64,000 nt of DNA, from positions 9,889,254 through 9,953,253 of the forward strand of contig OX442415.1 in the NCBI GenBank assembly GCA_949361645.1. The letters are read 5' to 3'. This DNA comes from Spongilla lacustris. Lineage: Eukaryota > Porifera > Demospongiae > Spongillida > Spongillidae. A program made the position numbers and the translations under genes. The notes under the pieces are model-generated. The model was not told the DNA's origin. It searched no databases and was given only the letters and a program-made list of their open reading frames with translations. Positions 21,401 through 34,965 of this stretch are shown one piece after another; the first letter of the stretch is position 1, and every line of letters starts with the position of its first letter.

Positions 21401-24400
21401 GCACAAGGGGAGTGTCTCTGGTGCGCAAAGGGGCGTGTCACTAGTGCGCACAAGGGGAGTGTCTATGGTGCGCACAAGGGGAGTGTCACTAGTGCGCACA
21501 AGGGGAGTGTCACTAGTGCGCACAAAGGGAGTGCCTATAGTGCGCACAAGGGGCGTGTCACTAGTGCGCACAAGGGGAGTGTCACTAGTGTGCACAAGGG
21601 GAGTGTCACTAGTGTGGAGTGTCACTAGTGCGCACAAAGGGAGTGTCACTAATGCGCACAAGGGGAGTGTCACTAGTGCGCACAAGTGGAGTGTCACTAT
21701 TGCGCACAAGGGGAGTGTCATTGGTGTGCACAAGGGGAGTGTCATTGGTGTGCACAAGGGGAGTATCACTAGTGTGCACAAGGGGAGTGTCACTAGTGCG
21801 CACAAGGGGAGTGTCACTAGTGCGCACAAGAGGAGTGTCACTAGTGCATGTCTCTGGTGCGCACAAGGGGAGTGTCACTATTGCGCACAAGGGGAGTGTC
21901 ACTAGTGCGCACAAGGGGAGTGTCACTAGTGCGCACAAGGGGAGTGTCATTGGTGCGCACAAGGGGAGTGTCTATGGTGCGCACAAGGGGAGTGTCTCTG
22001 TTGCGCACAAGGGGAGTGTCTATGGTGTGCACAAGGGGAGTGTGTATGGTGCGCACAAGGGGAGTGTCACTAGTGCGCACAAGGGGAGTGTCTATGGTGC
22101 GCACAAGGGGAGTGTCACTAGTGCGCACAAGGGGAGTGTCTATGGTGCGCACAAGGGGAGTGTCTATGGTGCGCACAAGGGGAGTGTCTCTGGTGCGCAC
22201 AAGGGGAGTGTCTATGGTGTGCACAAGGGGATTGTCTCTGGTGCGCACAAGGGGCATGTCACTAGTGCGCACAAAGGGAGTGTGTATGGTGCGCACAAGG
22301 GGAGGTCACTAGTGCGCACAAGTGGAGTGTCTCTGGTGCGCACAAGGGGAGTTTCACTATTGCGCACAAGGGGAGTGTCTATGGTGCGCACAAGGGGAGT
22401 GTCTATGGTGTGCACAAGGTGAGTGTCACTAGTGCGCACAAGGGGAGTGTCTATGGTGTGCACAAAGGGAGTGTCTGGTGCGCACAAGGGGAGTGTCATT
22501 GGTGCGCCCAAGGGGAGTGTCATTGGTGCGCACAAGGGGAGTGTCATTCGTGCGCACAAGGGGAGTGTCAATGGTACGCACAAGGGCAGTGTCACTAGTG
22601 CGCACAAGGGGAGTGTCTATGGTGCGCACAAGGGGAGTGTCTATGGTGCGCACAAGGGGAGTGTCACTATTACGCACAAGGGGAGTATCTATGGTGCGCA
22701 CAAGGGGAGTGTCTATGGTGCGCACAAGGGGAGTGTCTATGGTGCGCACAAGGGGAGTGTCACTAGTGCGCACAAGGGGAGTGTCTATGGTGTGCACAAG
22801 GGGAGTGTGTATGGTGCGCACAAGGGGAGTGTCTATGGTGCGCACAAGGGGAGTGTCACTAGTGCGCACAAGGGGAGTGTCTATGGTGTGCACAAAGGGA
22901 GTGTCTCTGGTGCGCACAAGGGGAGTGTCACTAGTGTGCACAAGGGGAGTGTCACTAGTGCGCACAAGGGGCGTGTCACTAGTGCGCACAAGGGGAGTAT
23001 CTATGGTGTGCACAAAGGGAGTGTCTCTGGTGCGCACAAGGGGAGTGTCTATGGTGCGCACAAGGGGAGTGTCACTAGTGCGCACAAGGGGAGTGTCTAT
23101 GGTGCGCACAAGGGGAGTGTCACTAGTGCGCACAAGGGGAGTGTCACTATTGCGCACAAGGGGAGTGTCACTAGTGCGCACAAGGGGAGTGTCACTAGTT
23201 CGCACAAGGGGAGTGTCATTGGTGCGCACAAGGGGAGTGTCTCTGGTGCGCACAAGGGGAGTGTCTATGGTGTGCACAAGGGGAGTGTGTATGGTGCGCA
23301 CAAGGGGAGTGTCACTAATGCGCACAAGGGGAGTGTCTATGGTGCGCACAAGGGGAGTGTCACTAGTGCGCACAAGGGGAGTGTCTATGGTGCGCACAAC
23401 GGGAGTGTCTATGGTGCGCACAAGGGGAGTGTCTTTGGTGCGCACAAGGGGAGTGTCTATGGTGTGCACAAGGGGAGTGTCTCTGGTGCGCACAAGGGGC
23501 ATGTCACTAGTGCGCACAAAGGGAGTGTGTATGGTGCGCACAAGGGGAGTGTCACTAGTGCGCACAAGTGGAGTGTCTCTGGTGCGCACAAGGGGAGTTT
23601 CACTATTGCGCACAAGGGGAGTGTCTATGGTGCGCACAAGGGGAGTGTCTATGGTGTGCACAAGGGGAGTGTCACTAGTGCGCACAAGGGGAGTGTCTAT
23701 GGTGTGCACAAAGGGAGTGTCTGGTGCGCACAAGGGGAGTGTCTATGGTGCGCACAAGGGGAGTGTCACTAGTGTGCACAAGGGGAGTGTCACTAGTGCG
23801 CACAAGGGGCGTGTCACTAGTGCGCACAAAGGGAGTGTGTATGGTGCGCACAAGGGGAGTGTCTATGGTGCGCACAAGGGGAGTGTCACTAGTGCGCACA
23901 AGGGGAGTGTGTATGGTGCGCACAAGGGGAGTGTCTATGGTGCGCACAAGGGGAGTGTCACTAGTGCGCACAAGGGGAGTGTCTATGGTGCGCACAAGGG
24001 GAGTGCCACTATTGCGCACAAGGGGAGTGTCACTAGTGTGCACAAGGGGAGTGTCACTTGTGCGCACAAGTGGAGTGTCTCTGGTGCGCACAAGGGGAGT
24101 TTCACTATTGCGCACAAGGGGAGTGTCTATGGTGCGCACAAGGGGAGTGTCTATGGTGTGCACAAGGGGAGTGTCACTAGTGCGCACAAGGGGAGTGTCA
24201 CTAGTGTGCACAAGGGGAGTGTCACTAGTGTGGAGTGTCACTAGTGCGCACAAAGGGAGTGTCACTAATTCGCACAAGGGGAGTGTCACTAGTGCGCACA
24301 AGTGGAGTGTCACTATTGCGCACAAGGGGAGTGTCATTGGTGTGCACAAGGGGAGTGTCATTGGTGTGCACAAGGGGAGTATCACTAGTGTGCACAAGGG

Positions 24401-24899
24401 GAGTGTCACTATTGCGCACAAGGGGAGTGTCACTAGTGCGCACAAGGGGCGTGTCACTAGTGCGCACAAGGGGAGTGTCATTGGTGCGCACAAGGGGAGT
24501 GTCTATGGTGCGCACAAGGGGAGTGTCTCTGGTGCGCACAAGGGGAGTGTCTATGGTGTGCACAAGGGGAGTGTGTATGGTGCGCACAAGGGGAGTGTCA
24601 CTAGTGCGCACAAGGGGAGTGTCTATGGTGCGCACAAGGGGAGTGTCACTAGTGTGCACAAGGGGAGTGTCACTAGTGCGCACAAGGGGCGTGTCACTAG
24701 TGCGCACAAGGGGAGTGTCTATGGTGTGCACAAAGGGAGTGTCTCTGGTGCGCACAAGGGGAGTGTCTATGGTGCGCACAAGGGGAGTGTCACTAGTGCG
24801 CACAAGGGGAGTGTCTATGGTGCGCACAAGGGGAGTGTATATGGTGTGCACAAGGGGAGTGTCTCTGGTGCGCACAAGGGGCGTGTCACTAGTGCGCAC
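18440..24899 (+). repeat. 24-bp minisatellite, array B (about 265-270 units)
   Basis: Same unit as array A over 6.4 kb. Larger-scale repeats are visible: a shortened unit (GTGTGCACGGAGTGTCTATG) recurs near 18832, 19333, 19713 and 21067, and the block at 19335-19715 is repeated 380 bp on. A truncated unit (AGTGTGGAGTGTCACTAG) recurs near 20260, 21610 and 24230. It ends abruptly at GTGCGCACTGTATGGAGCC. Open frames of 150-590 codons on both strands follow from the 24-bp period. Confidence 0.98.
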
Positions 24900-25257
24900 T
24901 GTATGGAGCCATTCAGGAGTTTGAACTGCTTTGTTCTATGTATGAACTTTAGGTTAATTAAGTCATGTATTTAGTGTTACTGCATGATATGTGTATTAAA
25001 GCATGTATCGGGAATTAAAATAAGAGTTCTGCCAGTAAGTAACTAATCACCACCTCATACCATACCTCATCACCGGTAGGAGTGGTGATAAGATACATGT
25101 GTATTTTTAATTCTTGGTTATGTTGTTTTAATGATCATTACGTTGCTCACAAGTGCATGCACACACATCCTCCTGCAGTGTTGTTTGTGGAGGGAGGGAT
25201 GGGGGAGTACATGTAGGTGTGACATTCATAAAGGCTTCCCTGGTTCTGCCCCCCCAG

Positions 25258-25519
25258 CGATGGCATAGGTCGCACGGGGACCTTCTGTGCTGCCTACTCC
25301 ATGATGGACAGGGTTAAGGTGGAGCAGGTGGTGGATGCCTTCCAGACCATTAAGTCCATGAGGATACAGAGAGCTGGCCTGTTGGACTCATTGGTACGTT
25401 AAGTGTACTGCTCCCTTCCATCTCCACCCCTCCCCTCCCCACAGGCACAATACATATTCCTTCATTCTGCGCTGCTGGAATTTTTGAGCACATTTGATGC
25501 CTATCAGAACTTTAAGTGA
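25258..25519 (+). CDS. Last two exons of a protein tyrosine phosphatase domain
   Basis: Exon 25258-25393 opens, one base in, with DGIGRTGTFCAAYSMMDRVK. This is the signature loop after the catalytic Cys (HCS-D-G-x-G-R-T-G-x-F), with the preceding exon expected to end in HC and AG of the serine codon. It continues VDAFQTIKSMRIQRAGLLDS (the WPD-distal helix and Q-loop region; the usual R-x-Q-R reads R-I-Q-R) to donor GTACGT. Exon 25445-25519 follows in phase 0 (AQYIFLHSALLEFLSTFDAY then QNFK and TGA), matching the E/Q-Q-Y-x-F helix that closes PTP domains. PTPs remove phosphate from tyrosine in the cytoplasm. The first half of the domain is not in the window; array B and unique DNA lie upstream. 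Confidence 0.85.
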
Positions 25520-25799
25520 TTGCTAAGTACTCCTCTTCTTCCATCTTCTGATTGGATGGAGGTCCTTATAATTCGCAGCTGATTAACATTTGAATACACA
25601 TTGTTTAACTCCTATGTTTTCATTGGTTTGCACCTCATTATTCATTTGCGAAGCAATTAGTGTATTGCTGCAACTTCATAAGGGTAATATGTGTGCAGTG
25701 CAAGCCAAGGGTACGGTAGGCGTGGGTATAGTGCCAAGGATAGGGGTGGGTACAGTGCCAAGGGTAGGGATGGGTACTGTGTCAAGGATAGGGGTGGTG
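25520..25799. other. Downstream of the phosphatase; short 24-bp tandem (3 units)
   Basis: GGGTGGGTACAGTGCCAAGG-type units with a 24-bp period occupy about 25720-25798, unrelated in sequence to the large arrays. The rest is A/T-rich 3' sequence with no gene. Confidence 0.6.
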
Positions 25800-26009
25800 T
25801 ATAGATAGCAATTGAGTAAAAAGTAAGGAAACAAGGAATTACGGATATTATGCATTCATTAAATTATAAATATTACATACCTACATTTAGCAGACTTTCA
25901 GGCAGGTAGATTTGCTAAATAATGTAGGTCTGTAATATTTATAATTTAATGAATGCATAATATCCGTAATTCCTTGTTTCCTTACTTTTTTACTCAATTG
26001 CTATCTATA
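25800..26009. mobile_element. Palindromic MITE, 210 bp
   Basis: TATAGATAGCAATTGAGTAA at the left is mirrored by CTCAATTGCTATCTATA at the right. The inverted repeats extend about 85-90 bp each, with a short loop around TTTAGCAGACTTTCAGGCAG. A TA at each outer edge fits a Tc1/mariner-type target duplication. The arms are almost perfectly complementary, so the element is young and would fold into a long hairpin. It sits between the two convergent phosphatase genes. Confidence 0.85.
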
Positions 26010-26325
26010 CAAATCCTACATCACCAATTTTATTTTAATTAAATTTTTATATCTTGTTTCACTCCTTTTTTTTCCCCGGCGGGTTCCGACATGTACTTAT
26101 ACATTGCATGCAGGAGCACAAACGTAGAAGGAAGGGAAATCTTGGAATACAACCCATTGCATCACATACATCACAGCAGTATTAACAATAGGACAGTTTG
26201 TTCTGCTCACTTGCTATCATCATTAAATCACATCACAATCAAACAATTTCCTTTAAACAGTTAACTGTAACAGAGGAAGTGGGAGTGGCTTGGTGGAGGG
26301 GTGTGGCTATGGGAGGTGCCCTTAC

Positions 26326-26466
26326 AGGTGTCTGGACCATCTTCATCCTCTGTCTCCTCATCTTCCTGATGGTACCAGCTATGTCCACAATCCCCTCCTT
26401 CCCTACCTGACCTGCTCCAGGACTGTGTCTATTGCAATCAGTGTTCCAGTACGCCCCACACCAGCA
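26326..26466 (-). pseudogene. Protein tyrosine phosphatase exon with a frameshift (minus copy)
   Basis: After the acceptor CCCCACAG, minus-strand sequence encodes (S)AGVGRTGTLIAIDTVLEQV, the catalytic-loop signature of a PTP. A shift of frame near 26400-26410 leads to GKEGIVDIAGTIRKMRRQRM then KMVQT, the conserved V-D-I-x-x-T-V-R-x-M-R-x-Q-R-x-x-M-V-Q-T block. The two halves clearly belong to one domain but are out of frame (TAG directly after LEQVR), so the copy is broken or contains a sequencing error. The expected next exon (QYxF helix) was not found on minus. It faces the plus-strand PTP end at 25258-25519, giving a convergent pair. Confidence 0.7.
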
Positions 26467-26550
26467 CTGTGGGGTCACAGGGACACCATGGCACCCCTCC
26501 ACACACGCCTCCCATCCTCCTCCCCCTACCCACCTGCAGTGCATCAATAG

Positions 26551-28019
26551 ATTGCATCAGTCTAGGGAGTGTTGTCTATTGTACAGCTGTCAAACGTCAT
26601 ACCCCTGCATCCTGTATGGTGGTGAAGAATCCAAGCATAAAGCTATAATGTACATTGATTAAATCTGTTTTGTTACATAATACTAAAATCAAGATAAAAA
26701 CTACTGCTTTAATAAAATATCAACTATAATAAAACTAACTTTAATAAAATATCAACTATATTTTCTTATTCACTTGACACTTACAAACATTGCTGAATCC
26801 CAGCAGATAATTCAAGATGCTTCTATACGAAACCTGGAGAATCAAACTGAAGAAAAAAAGCAGATTATTACTGTTACCCATGCGCATAATCATTTTCAGT
26901 GCAGTGACAACGTGCTCAACATCTCACCTGAAGAATGAACATACATGTACATGTACATGGTTCTGAAACCCAACTTGAAGTTACAATCTGATCTGAGGAA
27001 TGGAATATAAAATTGCTTTTCATTGGTGTGAAGTACTTAGTACATGTGTACCTCTGGAGCTTCCTACTCATCTGGGTGCTCCTACCAAATTTACAACCAT
27101 TTTAATAAATGCTCCAGAGTCCAGTTCATTATTCTGCACAAGAGGCTGACAATAGAGGCACTGGAGAGGTAGGAGAGAATGATTTATGTGAAAACATATC
27201 CTCTATATAACCTAACCTTCCCATTGGCTAATACCTAGGGTCATCATTTCCCCATACATGCAACTCAGTAGGCAACACTAGTTGGAATAATGACAATGGA
27301 CCCCCTACTTGACCTGATAAATTAAGAGCAGACAGCCTGACACAAATTGACCTTTAATCAGATCTGCTACACAAAGGAGGTGAAATTGAAAGAAGATCTG
27401 GACTTTGGGGCAGTGGAAGTACGACACCCCCAGCACTTGGACAAAAGCTTGGCCGAAAGTTAAGGACAGTGAGTCATATTAGCCGTTCATCGTAATTTTG
27501 TCAAATCCATTCGAAGCACTTGCTTCAGTAGCAGTATAACCGACCATACAGAACGCGGGATACATCCAGCCAACTGGTATCCTCCATTGCCTCCTGATGA
27601 CAGAGCACCCTAACACCACACGGGTACCGCACCCTTGTCCAACGAAATTACACCCTGCAGAGTACTCAAACAAAAAAAGTAGGGGGCCAACAGTGAAAAG
27701 TAGCACCACTTCCACAAACACAACGACACATTTCCCCGCGGGCTGCAGGTGCACACCACGAAGGGGGTTTACTCCCGGTATGTCGCGCTGTAAGCCTACA
27801 TGTATACTCATTTGGGTGCAGCTGGAGCGATTATTCCAATGGTTGCAAATTTGGCAGGAGCCCAGCCCCAAGGAAGTCCCACAAATATGAAAATGAACAG
27901 TTTGACCAGAAGGTGCTATTAAAACAGCTTGATTCTTGCTACTGTGGAGGACTGGGGGCATCCGAATTCAGAAGAAGATGAATATTTTGATGTAAGTAAT
28001 TGCTTGGTTTTGACTTATT
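26551..28019. other. Unassigned 1.5-kb stretch between convergent genes and array C
   Basis: A/T-rich to about 27300 with no visible exon. From 27480 to 27960 one frame on each strand stays open (160 codons minus, 97 plus), but neither shows a recognisable domain, and splice borders are not obvious. I see no repeat or RNA. Confidence 0.4.
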
Positions 28020-31000
28020 GAGACACTCCTCTTGTGCGCACTAGTGACACTCCCCTTGTGCACACCAGTGACACTCCCCTTGTGTGCACCATAGACACTC
28101 CCCTTGTGCGCACCATAGAACCTCCCCTTGTGCGCACTAGTGACACTCCCCTTGTGCGCACTAGTGACACTCCCCTTGTGCGCACCACAGACACTCCCCT
28201 TGTGGGCAATAGTGAAACTCCCCCACTAGTGACACTCCCCTTGTGCGCACCATACACACTCCCTTTGTGCGCACTAGTGACACGCCCCTTGTGCGCACCA
28301 GAGACACTCCCCTTGTGCACACCATAGACACTCCCCTTGTGCGCACCAGAGACACTCCCCTTGTGCGCACCATAGACACTCCCCTTGTGCGCACAAGTGA
28401 CACTCCCTTGTGCGCACCATAGACACTCCCCTTGTGCGCACTAGTGACACTCCCCTTGTGTGCACCATAGACACTCCCCTTGTGCACACCATAGACACTC
28501 CCTTTGTGCGCACCAGACACTCCCCTTGTGCGCACCATAGACACTCCCCTTGTGCGCACCAATGACACTCCCCTTGTGCGCACTGTGACACTCCCCTTGT
28601 GCGCACTAGTGACACTCCCCTTGTGCGCAATAGTGACACTCCCCTTGTGCGCACCAGAGACACTCCACTTGTGCGCACTAGTGACACTCCTCTTGTGCGC
28701 ACTAGTGACACTCCCCTTGTGCGCACTAGTGACACGCCCCTTGTGCGCACTAGTGACACTCCCCTTGTGCGCACTAGTGACACTCCCCTTGTGCGCACTA
28801 GTGACACTCCCCTTGTGCGCAATAGTGACACTCCCCTTGTGCGCACCAGAGACACTCCACTTGTGCGCACTAGTGACACTCCCCTTGTGCGCATTAGTGA
28901 CACTCCCTTTGTGCGCACTAGTGACACTCCCCTTGTGCACACTAGTGACACTCCCCTTGTGCGCACTAGTGACACGCCCCTTGTGCGCACTAGTGACACT
29001 CCCCTTGTGCGCACTAGTGACACTCCCCTTGTGCGCACCATAGACACTCCCCTTGTGCGCACTAGTGACACGCCCCTTGTGCGCACTAGTGACACGCCCC
29101 TTGTGCGCACCAGAGACACTCCCCTTGTGCACACCATATACACTCCCCTTGTGCGCACTAGTGACACTCCCCTTGTGCGCACCATACACACTCCCCTTGT
29201 GCGCACCATACACTCCCCTTGTGCACACCATATACATGTACACTCCCCTTGTGCGCACTAGTGACACTCCCCTTGTGTGCACCATAGACACTCCCCTTGT
29301 GCACACCATAGACACTCCCCTTGTGCGCACTAGTGACACTCCCCTTGTGCGCACCATAGACACTCCCCTTGTGCACACCATATACACTCCCCTTGTGCGC
29401 ACAAGTGACACTCCCCTTGTGCGCACCATAGACACTCCCCTTGTGCACACCATATACACTCCCCTTGTGCGCACTAGTGACACTCCCCTTGTGCGCACCA
29501 ATAGACACTCCGTGCGCACTAGTGACACGCCCCTTGTGCGCACCAGAGTCACTCCCCTTGTGCACACCATAGACACTCCCCTTGTGCGCACCAATGACAC
29601 TCCCCTTGTGCGCACTAGTGACACTCCCCTTGTGCGCACTAGTGACACTCCCCTTGTGCGCAATAGTGACACTCCCCTTGTGCGCACCAGAGACACTCCA
29701 CTGGTGCGCACTAGTGACACTCCTCTTGTGCGCACTAGTGACACTCCCCTTGTGCGCACTAGTGACACTCCCCTTGTGCACACTAGTGATACTCCCCTTG
29801 TGCACACCAATGACACTCCCCTTGTGCACACCAATGACACTCCCCTTGTGCGCAATAGTGACACTCCACTTGTGCGCACTAGTGACACTCCCCTTGTGCG
29901 CATTAGTGACACTCCCTTTGTGCGCACTAGTGACACTCCCCTTGTGCACACTAGTGACACTCCCCTTGTGCGCACTAGTGACACGCCCCTTGTGCGCACT
30001 AGTGACACTCCCCTTGTGCGCACTAGTGACACTCCCCTTGTGCGCACCATAGACACTCCCCTTGTGCGCACTAGTGACACGCCCCTTGTGCGCACTAGTG
30101 ACATGCCCCTTGTGCGCACCAGAGACACTCCCCTTGTGCACACCATATACACTCCCCTTGTGCGCACTAGTGACACTCCCCTTGTGCGCACCATACACTC
30201 CCCTTGTGCGCACCATACACTCCCCTTGTGCACACCATATACATGTACACTCCCCTTGTGCGCACTAGTGACACTCCCCGTGTGTGCACCATAGACACTC
30301 CCCTTGTGCACACCATAGACACTCCCCTTGTGCGCACTAGTGACACTCCCCTTGTGCGCACCATAGACACTCCCCTTGTGCGCACCATAGACACTCCCCT
30401 TGTGCACACCATATACACTCCCCTTGTGCGCACTAGTGACACTCCCCTTGTGCGCACCATAGACACTCCGTGCGCACTAGTGACACGCCCCTTGTGCGCA
30501 CCAGAGACACTCCCCTTGTGCACACCATAGACACTCCCCTTGTGCGCACTAGTGACACTCCCCTTGTGCGCACCATAGACACTCCCCTTGTGTGCACTAG
30601 TGACACTCCCCTTGTGCGCACCATAGACACTCCCCTTGTGCGCACCATACACACTCCCCTTGTGCGCACTAGTGACACTCCCCTTGTGCGCACCATAGAC
30701 ACTCCACTTGTGCGCACCATACACACTCCCTTTGTGCGCACTAGTGACACGCCCCTTGTGCGCACTAGTGACACTCCCCTTGTGCACACTAGTGACACTC
30801 CCCTTGTGCGCACCATAGACACTCCCCTTGTGCGCACCAGAGACACTCCCTTTGTGCACAACATAGACACTCCCCTTGTGCGCACTAGTGACACTCCCCT
30901 TGTGCACACCATAGTGTCCCCTTGTGCGCACCATAGACACTCCCCTTGTGCGCAATAGTGAAACTCCCCTTGTGCGCACCAGAGACACTCCACTTGTGCG

Positions 31001-34000
31001 CACAAGTGACACTCCCCTTGTGCACACTAGTGACACTCCCCTTGTGCGCACTAGTGACACTCCCCTTGTGCGCACCATAGACACTCCCCTTGTGCGCACT
31101 AGTGACACTCCCCTTGTGCGCACCATAGACACTCCCCTTGTGCGCACCATACACACTCCCCTTGTGCGCACTAGTGACACTCCCCTTGTGCGCACCATAG
31201 ACACTCCCCTTGTGCGCACCATACACACTCCCTTTGTGCGCACTAGTGACACGCCCCTTGTGCGCACTAGTGACACTCCCCTTGTGCACACTAGTGACAC
31301 TCCCCTTGTACGCACCATAGACACTCCCCTTGTGCGCACCAGACACTCCCTTTGTGCACACCATAGACACTCCCCTTGTGCGCACTAGTGACACTCCCCT
31401 TGTGCACACCATAGACACTCCCCTTGTGCGCACCATAGACACTCCCCTTGTGCGCAATAGTGAAACTCCCCTTGTGCGCACCAGAGACACTCCACTTGTG
31501 CGCACTAGTGACACTCCCCTTGTGCGCACCATACACACTCCCTTTGTGCGCACTAGTGACACGCCCCTTGTGCGCACCAGAGACACTCCCCTTGTGCACA
31601 CCATAGACACTCCCCTTGTGCGCACCAGAGACACTCCCCTTGTGCGCACCATAGACACTCCCCTTGTGCGCACCATAGACACTCCCCTTGTGCGCACTAG
31701 TGACACTCCCCTTGTGCGCACCATAGACACTCCCCTTGTGCGCATTAGTTACACTCCCCTTGTGCGCACCATACACACTCCCCTTGTGCACACCATAGAC
31801 ACTCCCCTTGTGCGCACCAGAGACACTCCCCTTGTGCGCACCAATGACACTCCCCTTGTGCGCACTAGTGACACTCCCCTTGTGCGCACTAGTGACACTC
31901 CCCTTGTGCGCAATAGTGACACTCCCCTTGTGCGCACCAGAGACACTCCACTTGTGTGCACTAGTGACACTCCTCTTGTGCGCACTAGTGACACTCCCCT
32001 TGTGCGCACTAGTGACACTCCCCTTGTGTACACTAGTGATACTCCCCTTGCGCACACCAATGAGACTCCCCTTGTGCACACCAATGACACTCCCCTTGTG
32101 CGCAATAGTGACACTCCACTTGTGCGCGCACAGTGACACTCCCCTTGTGCGCATTAGTGACACTCCCTTTGTGCGCACTAGTGACACTCCCCTTGTGCAC
32201 ACTAGTGACACTCCCCTTGTGCGCACTAGTGACACGCCCCTTGTGCGCACTATAGACACTCCCTTTGTGCGCACTACTGACACTCCCCTTGTGCGCACTA
32301 GTGACACTCCCCTTGTGCGCACTAGTGACACGCCCCTTGTGCGCACCATAGACACTCCCCTTGTGCACACCATATACACTCCCCTTGTGCGCACCATAGA
32401 CACTCCCCTTGTGCGCACTAGTGACACTCCCCTTGTGCGCACCATAGACACTCCCCTTGTGCGCACCAGAGACACTCCCTTTGTGCACACCATAGACACT
32501 CCCCTTGTGCGCACTAGTGACACGCCCCTTGTGCGCACTAGTGACACTCCCCTTGTGCACACTAGTGACACTCCCCTTGTGCGCACCAGAGACACTCCCT
32601 TTGTGCACACCATAGACACTCCCCTTGTGCGCACTAGTGACACTCCCCTTGTGCGCACCATAGACACTCCCCTTGTGCGCACCATACACACTCCCCTTGT
32701 GCACACCATAGACACTCCCCTTGTGCGCACTAGTGACACTCCCCTTGTGCGCACCATAGACACTCCCCTTGTGCGCACCATAGACACTCCCCTTGTGCGC
32801 ACCATAGACACTCCCCTTGCCCCTTGTGCGCACTAGTGACACTCCCCTTGTGCGCACCATACACACTCCCCTTGTGCACACCATAGACACTCCCCTTGTG
32901 CGCACCAGACACTCCCCTTGTGCGCACCATAGACACTCCTCTTGTGCGCACCAATGACACTCCCCTTGTGCGCACTAGTGACACTCCCCTTGTGCGCACT
33001 AGTGACACTCCCCTTGTGCGCAATAGTGACACTCCCCTTGTGCGCACCAGAGACATGCACTAGTGACACTCCTCTTGTGCGCACTAGTGACACTCCCCTT
33101 GTGCGCACTAGTGACACTCCCCTTGTGCACACTAGTGATACTCCTCTTGTGCACACCAATGACACTCCCCTTGTGCACACCAATGACACTCCCCTTGTGC
33201 GCAATAGTGACACTCCACTTGTGCGCACTAGTGACACTCCCCTTGTGCGCACTAGTGACACTCCCCTTGTGCACACTAGTGATACTCCCCTTGTGCACAC
33301 CAATGACACTCCCCTTGTGCACACCAATGACACTCCCCTTGTGCGCAATAGTGACACTCCACTTGTGCGCACTAGTGACACTCCCCTTGTGCGCATTAGT
33401 GACACTCCCTTTGTGCGCACTAGTGACACTCCACACTAGTGACACTCCCCTTGTGAACACTAGTGACACTCCCCTTGTGCGCACTAGTGACACGCCCCTT
33501 GTGCGCACTATAGACACTCCCTTTGTGCGCACTAGTGACACTCCCCTTGTGCGCACTAGTGACACTCCCCTTGTGCGCACCATAGACACTCCCCTTGTGC
33601 GCACTAGTGACACGCCCCTTGTGCGCACCAGAGACACTCCCCTTGTGCACACCATATACACTCCCCTTGTGCGCACCAGAGACACTCCCTTTGTGCACAC
33701 CATAGACACTCCCCTTGTGCGCAATAGTGACACTCCCCTTGTGCACACCATAGACACTCCCCTTGTGCGCACTAGTGACACTCCCCTTGTGCGCACAATA
33801 GACACTCCCCTTGTGCACACCATTTACACTCCCCTTGTGCGCACTAGTGACACTCCCTTTGTGCGCACCATAGACACTCCGTGCACACTAGTGACACGCC
33901 CCTTGTGCGCACCAGAGACACTCCCCTTGTGCACACCATAGACACTCCCTTTGTGCGCACTAGTGACACTCCCCTTGTGCGCACCATAGACACTCCCCTT

Positions 34001-34950
34001 GTGCGCACTAGTGACACTCCCCTTGTGCGCACCATAGACACTCCCCTTGTGCGCACCATACACACTCCCCTTGTGCACACCATAGACACTCCCCTTGTGC
34101 GCACCATACACACTCCCCTTGTGCGCACTAGTGACACTCCCCTTGTGCGCACCATAGACACTCCCTTTGTGCGCACCATACACACTCCCTTTGTGCGCAC
34201 TAGTGACACGCCCCTTGTGCGCACTAGTGACACTCCCCTTGTGCACACTAGTGACACTCCCCTTGTGCGCACCAGAGACACTCCCTTTGTGCACACCATA
34301 GACACTCCCCTTGTGCGCACTAGTGACACTCCCCTTGTGCGCACCATAGACACTCCCCTTGTGCGCACCATACACACTCCCCTTGTGCACACCATAGACA
34401 CTCCCCTTGTGCGCACTAGTGACACTCCCCTTGTGCGCACCATAGACACTCCCCTTGTGCGCACCATAGACACTCCCCTTGTGCGCACCATAGACACTCC
34501 CCTTGTGCGTAATAGTGACACTCCCCTTGTGCGCACCATAGACACTCCCCTTGTGCGCACCATAGACACTCCCCTTGTGCACACCATAGACACTCCCCTT
34601 GTGCGCACTAGTGACACTCCCCTTGTGCGCACCATAGACACTCCCCTTGTGCGCACCATAGACACTCCCCTTGTGCACACCATAGACACTCCCCTTGTGC
34701 GCACTAGTGACACTGCCCTTGTGCGTACCATTGACACTCCCCTTGTGCGCACGAATGACACTCCCCTTGTGCGCACCAATGACACTCCCCTTGGGCGCAC
34801 CAATGACACTCCCCTTGTGCGCACCAGTGACACTCCCCTTGTGCGCACTAGTGACACTCCCCTTGTGCACACCAGAGACACTCCCCTTGTGCACACTAGT
34901 GACACTCCCCTTGTGCGCACCAATGACACTCCTTGTGCGCACCAGAGACA
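28020..34950 (-). repeat. 24-bp minisatellite, array C (about 285-290 units), inverted
   Basis: Reverse complement of the unit in arrays A, B and E (ACACTCCCCTTGTGCGCAC plus variable 5-mer). Array-specific variants include the insertion TATACATGTACACTCC at about 29231 and 30240. The shortened unit of array B (GACACTCCGTGCGCACTAG-type) recurs near 29508, 30465 and 33877. Relative to the FN3-like exon at 34966-35042 it has the same orientation as array B has to its own exon. Confidence 0.98.
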
Positions 34951-34965
34951 CAGCATGTGACCTAC

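Noticed and set aside
18440..24899. CRISPR array (constant 19 bp plus variable 5 bp)
   Set aside because: The variable part is 5 bp with a handful of states, there are no cas genes, and the context is an intron-bearing animal genome. It is a minisatellite.
17415..24974. Reading frames of up to 588 codons with repeats such as AHKGSVTS or VRTRGVSL
   Set aside because: The 24-bp period keeps several frames on both strands open at once; frames break only at irregular units, and there is no signal of a real start, domain or codon bias.
27479..27961. 160-codon minus frame
   Set aside because: No domain, no splice borders, overlapped by an equally open plus frame; left as unassigned sequence.
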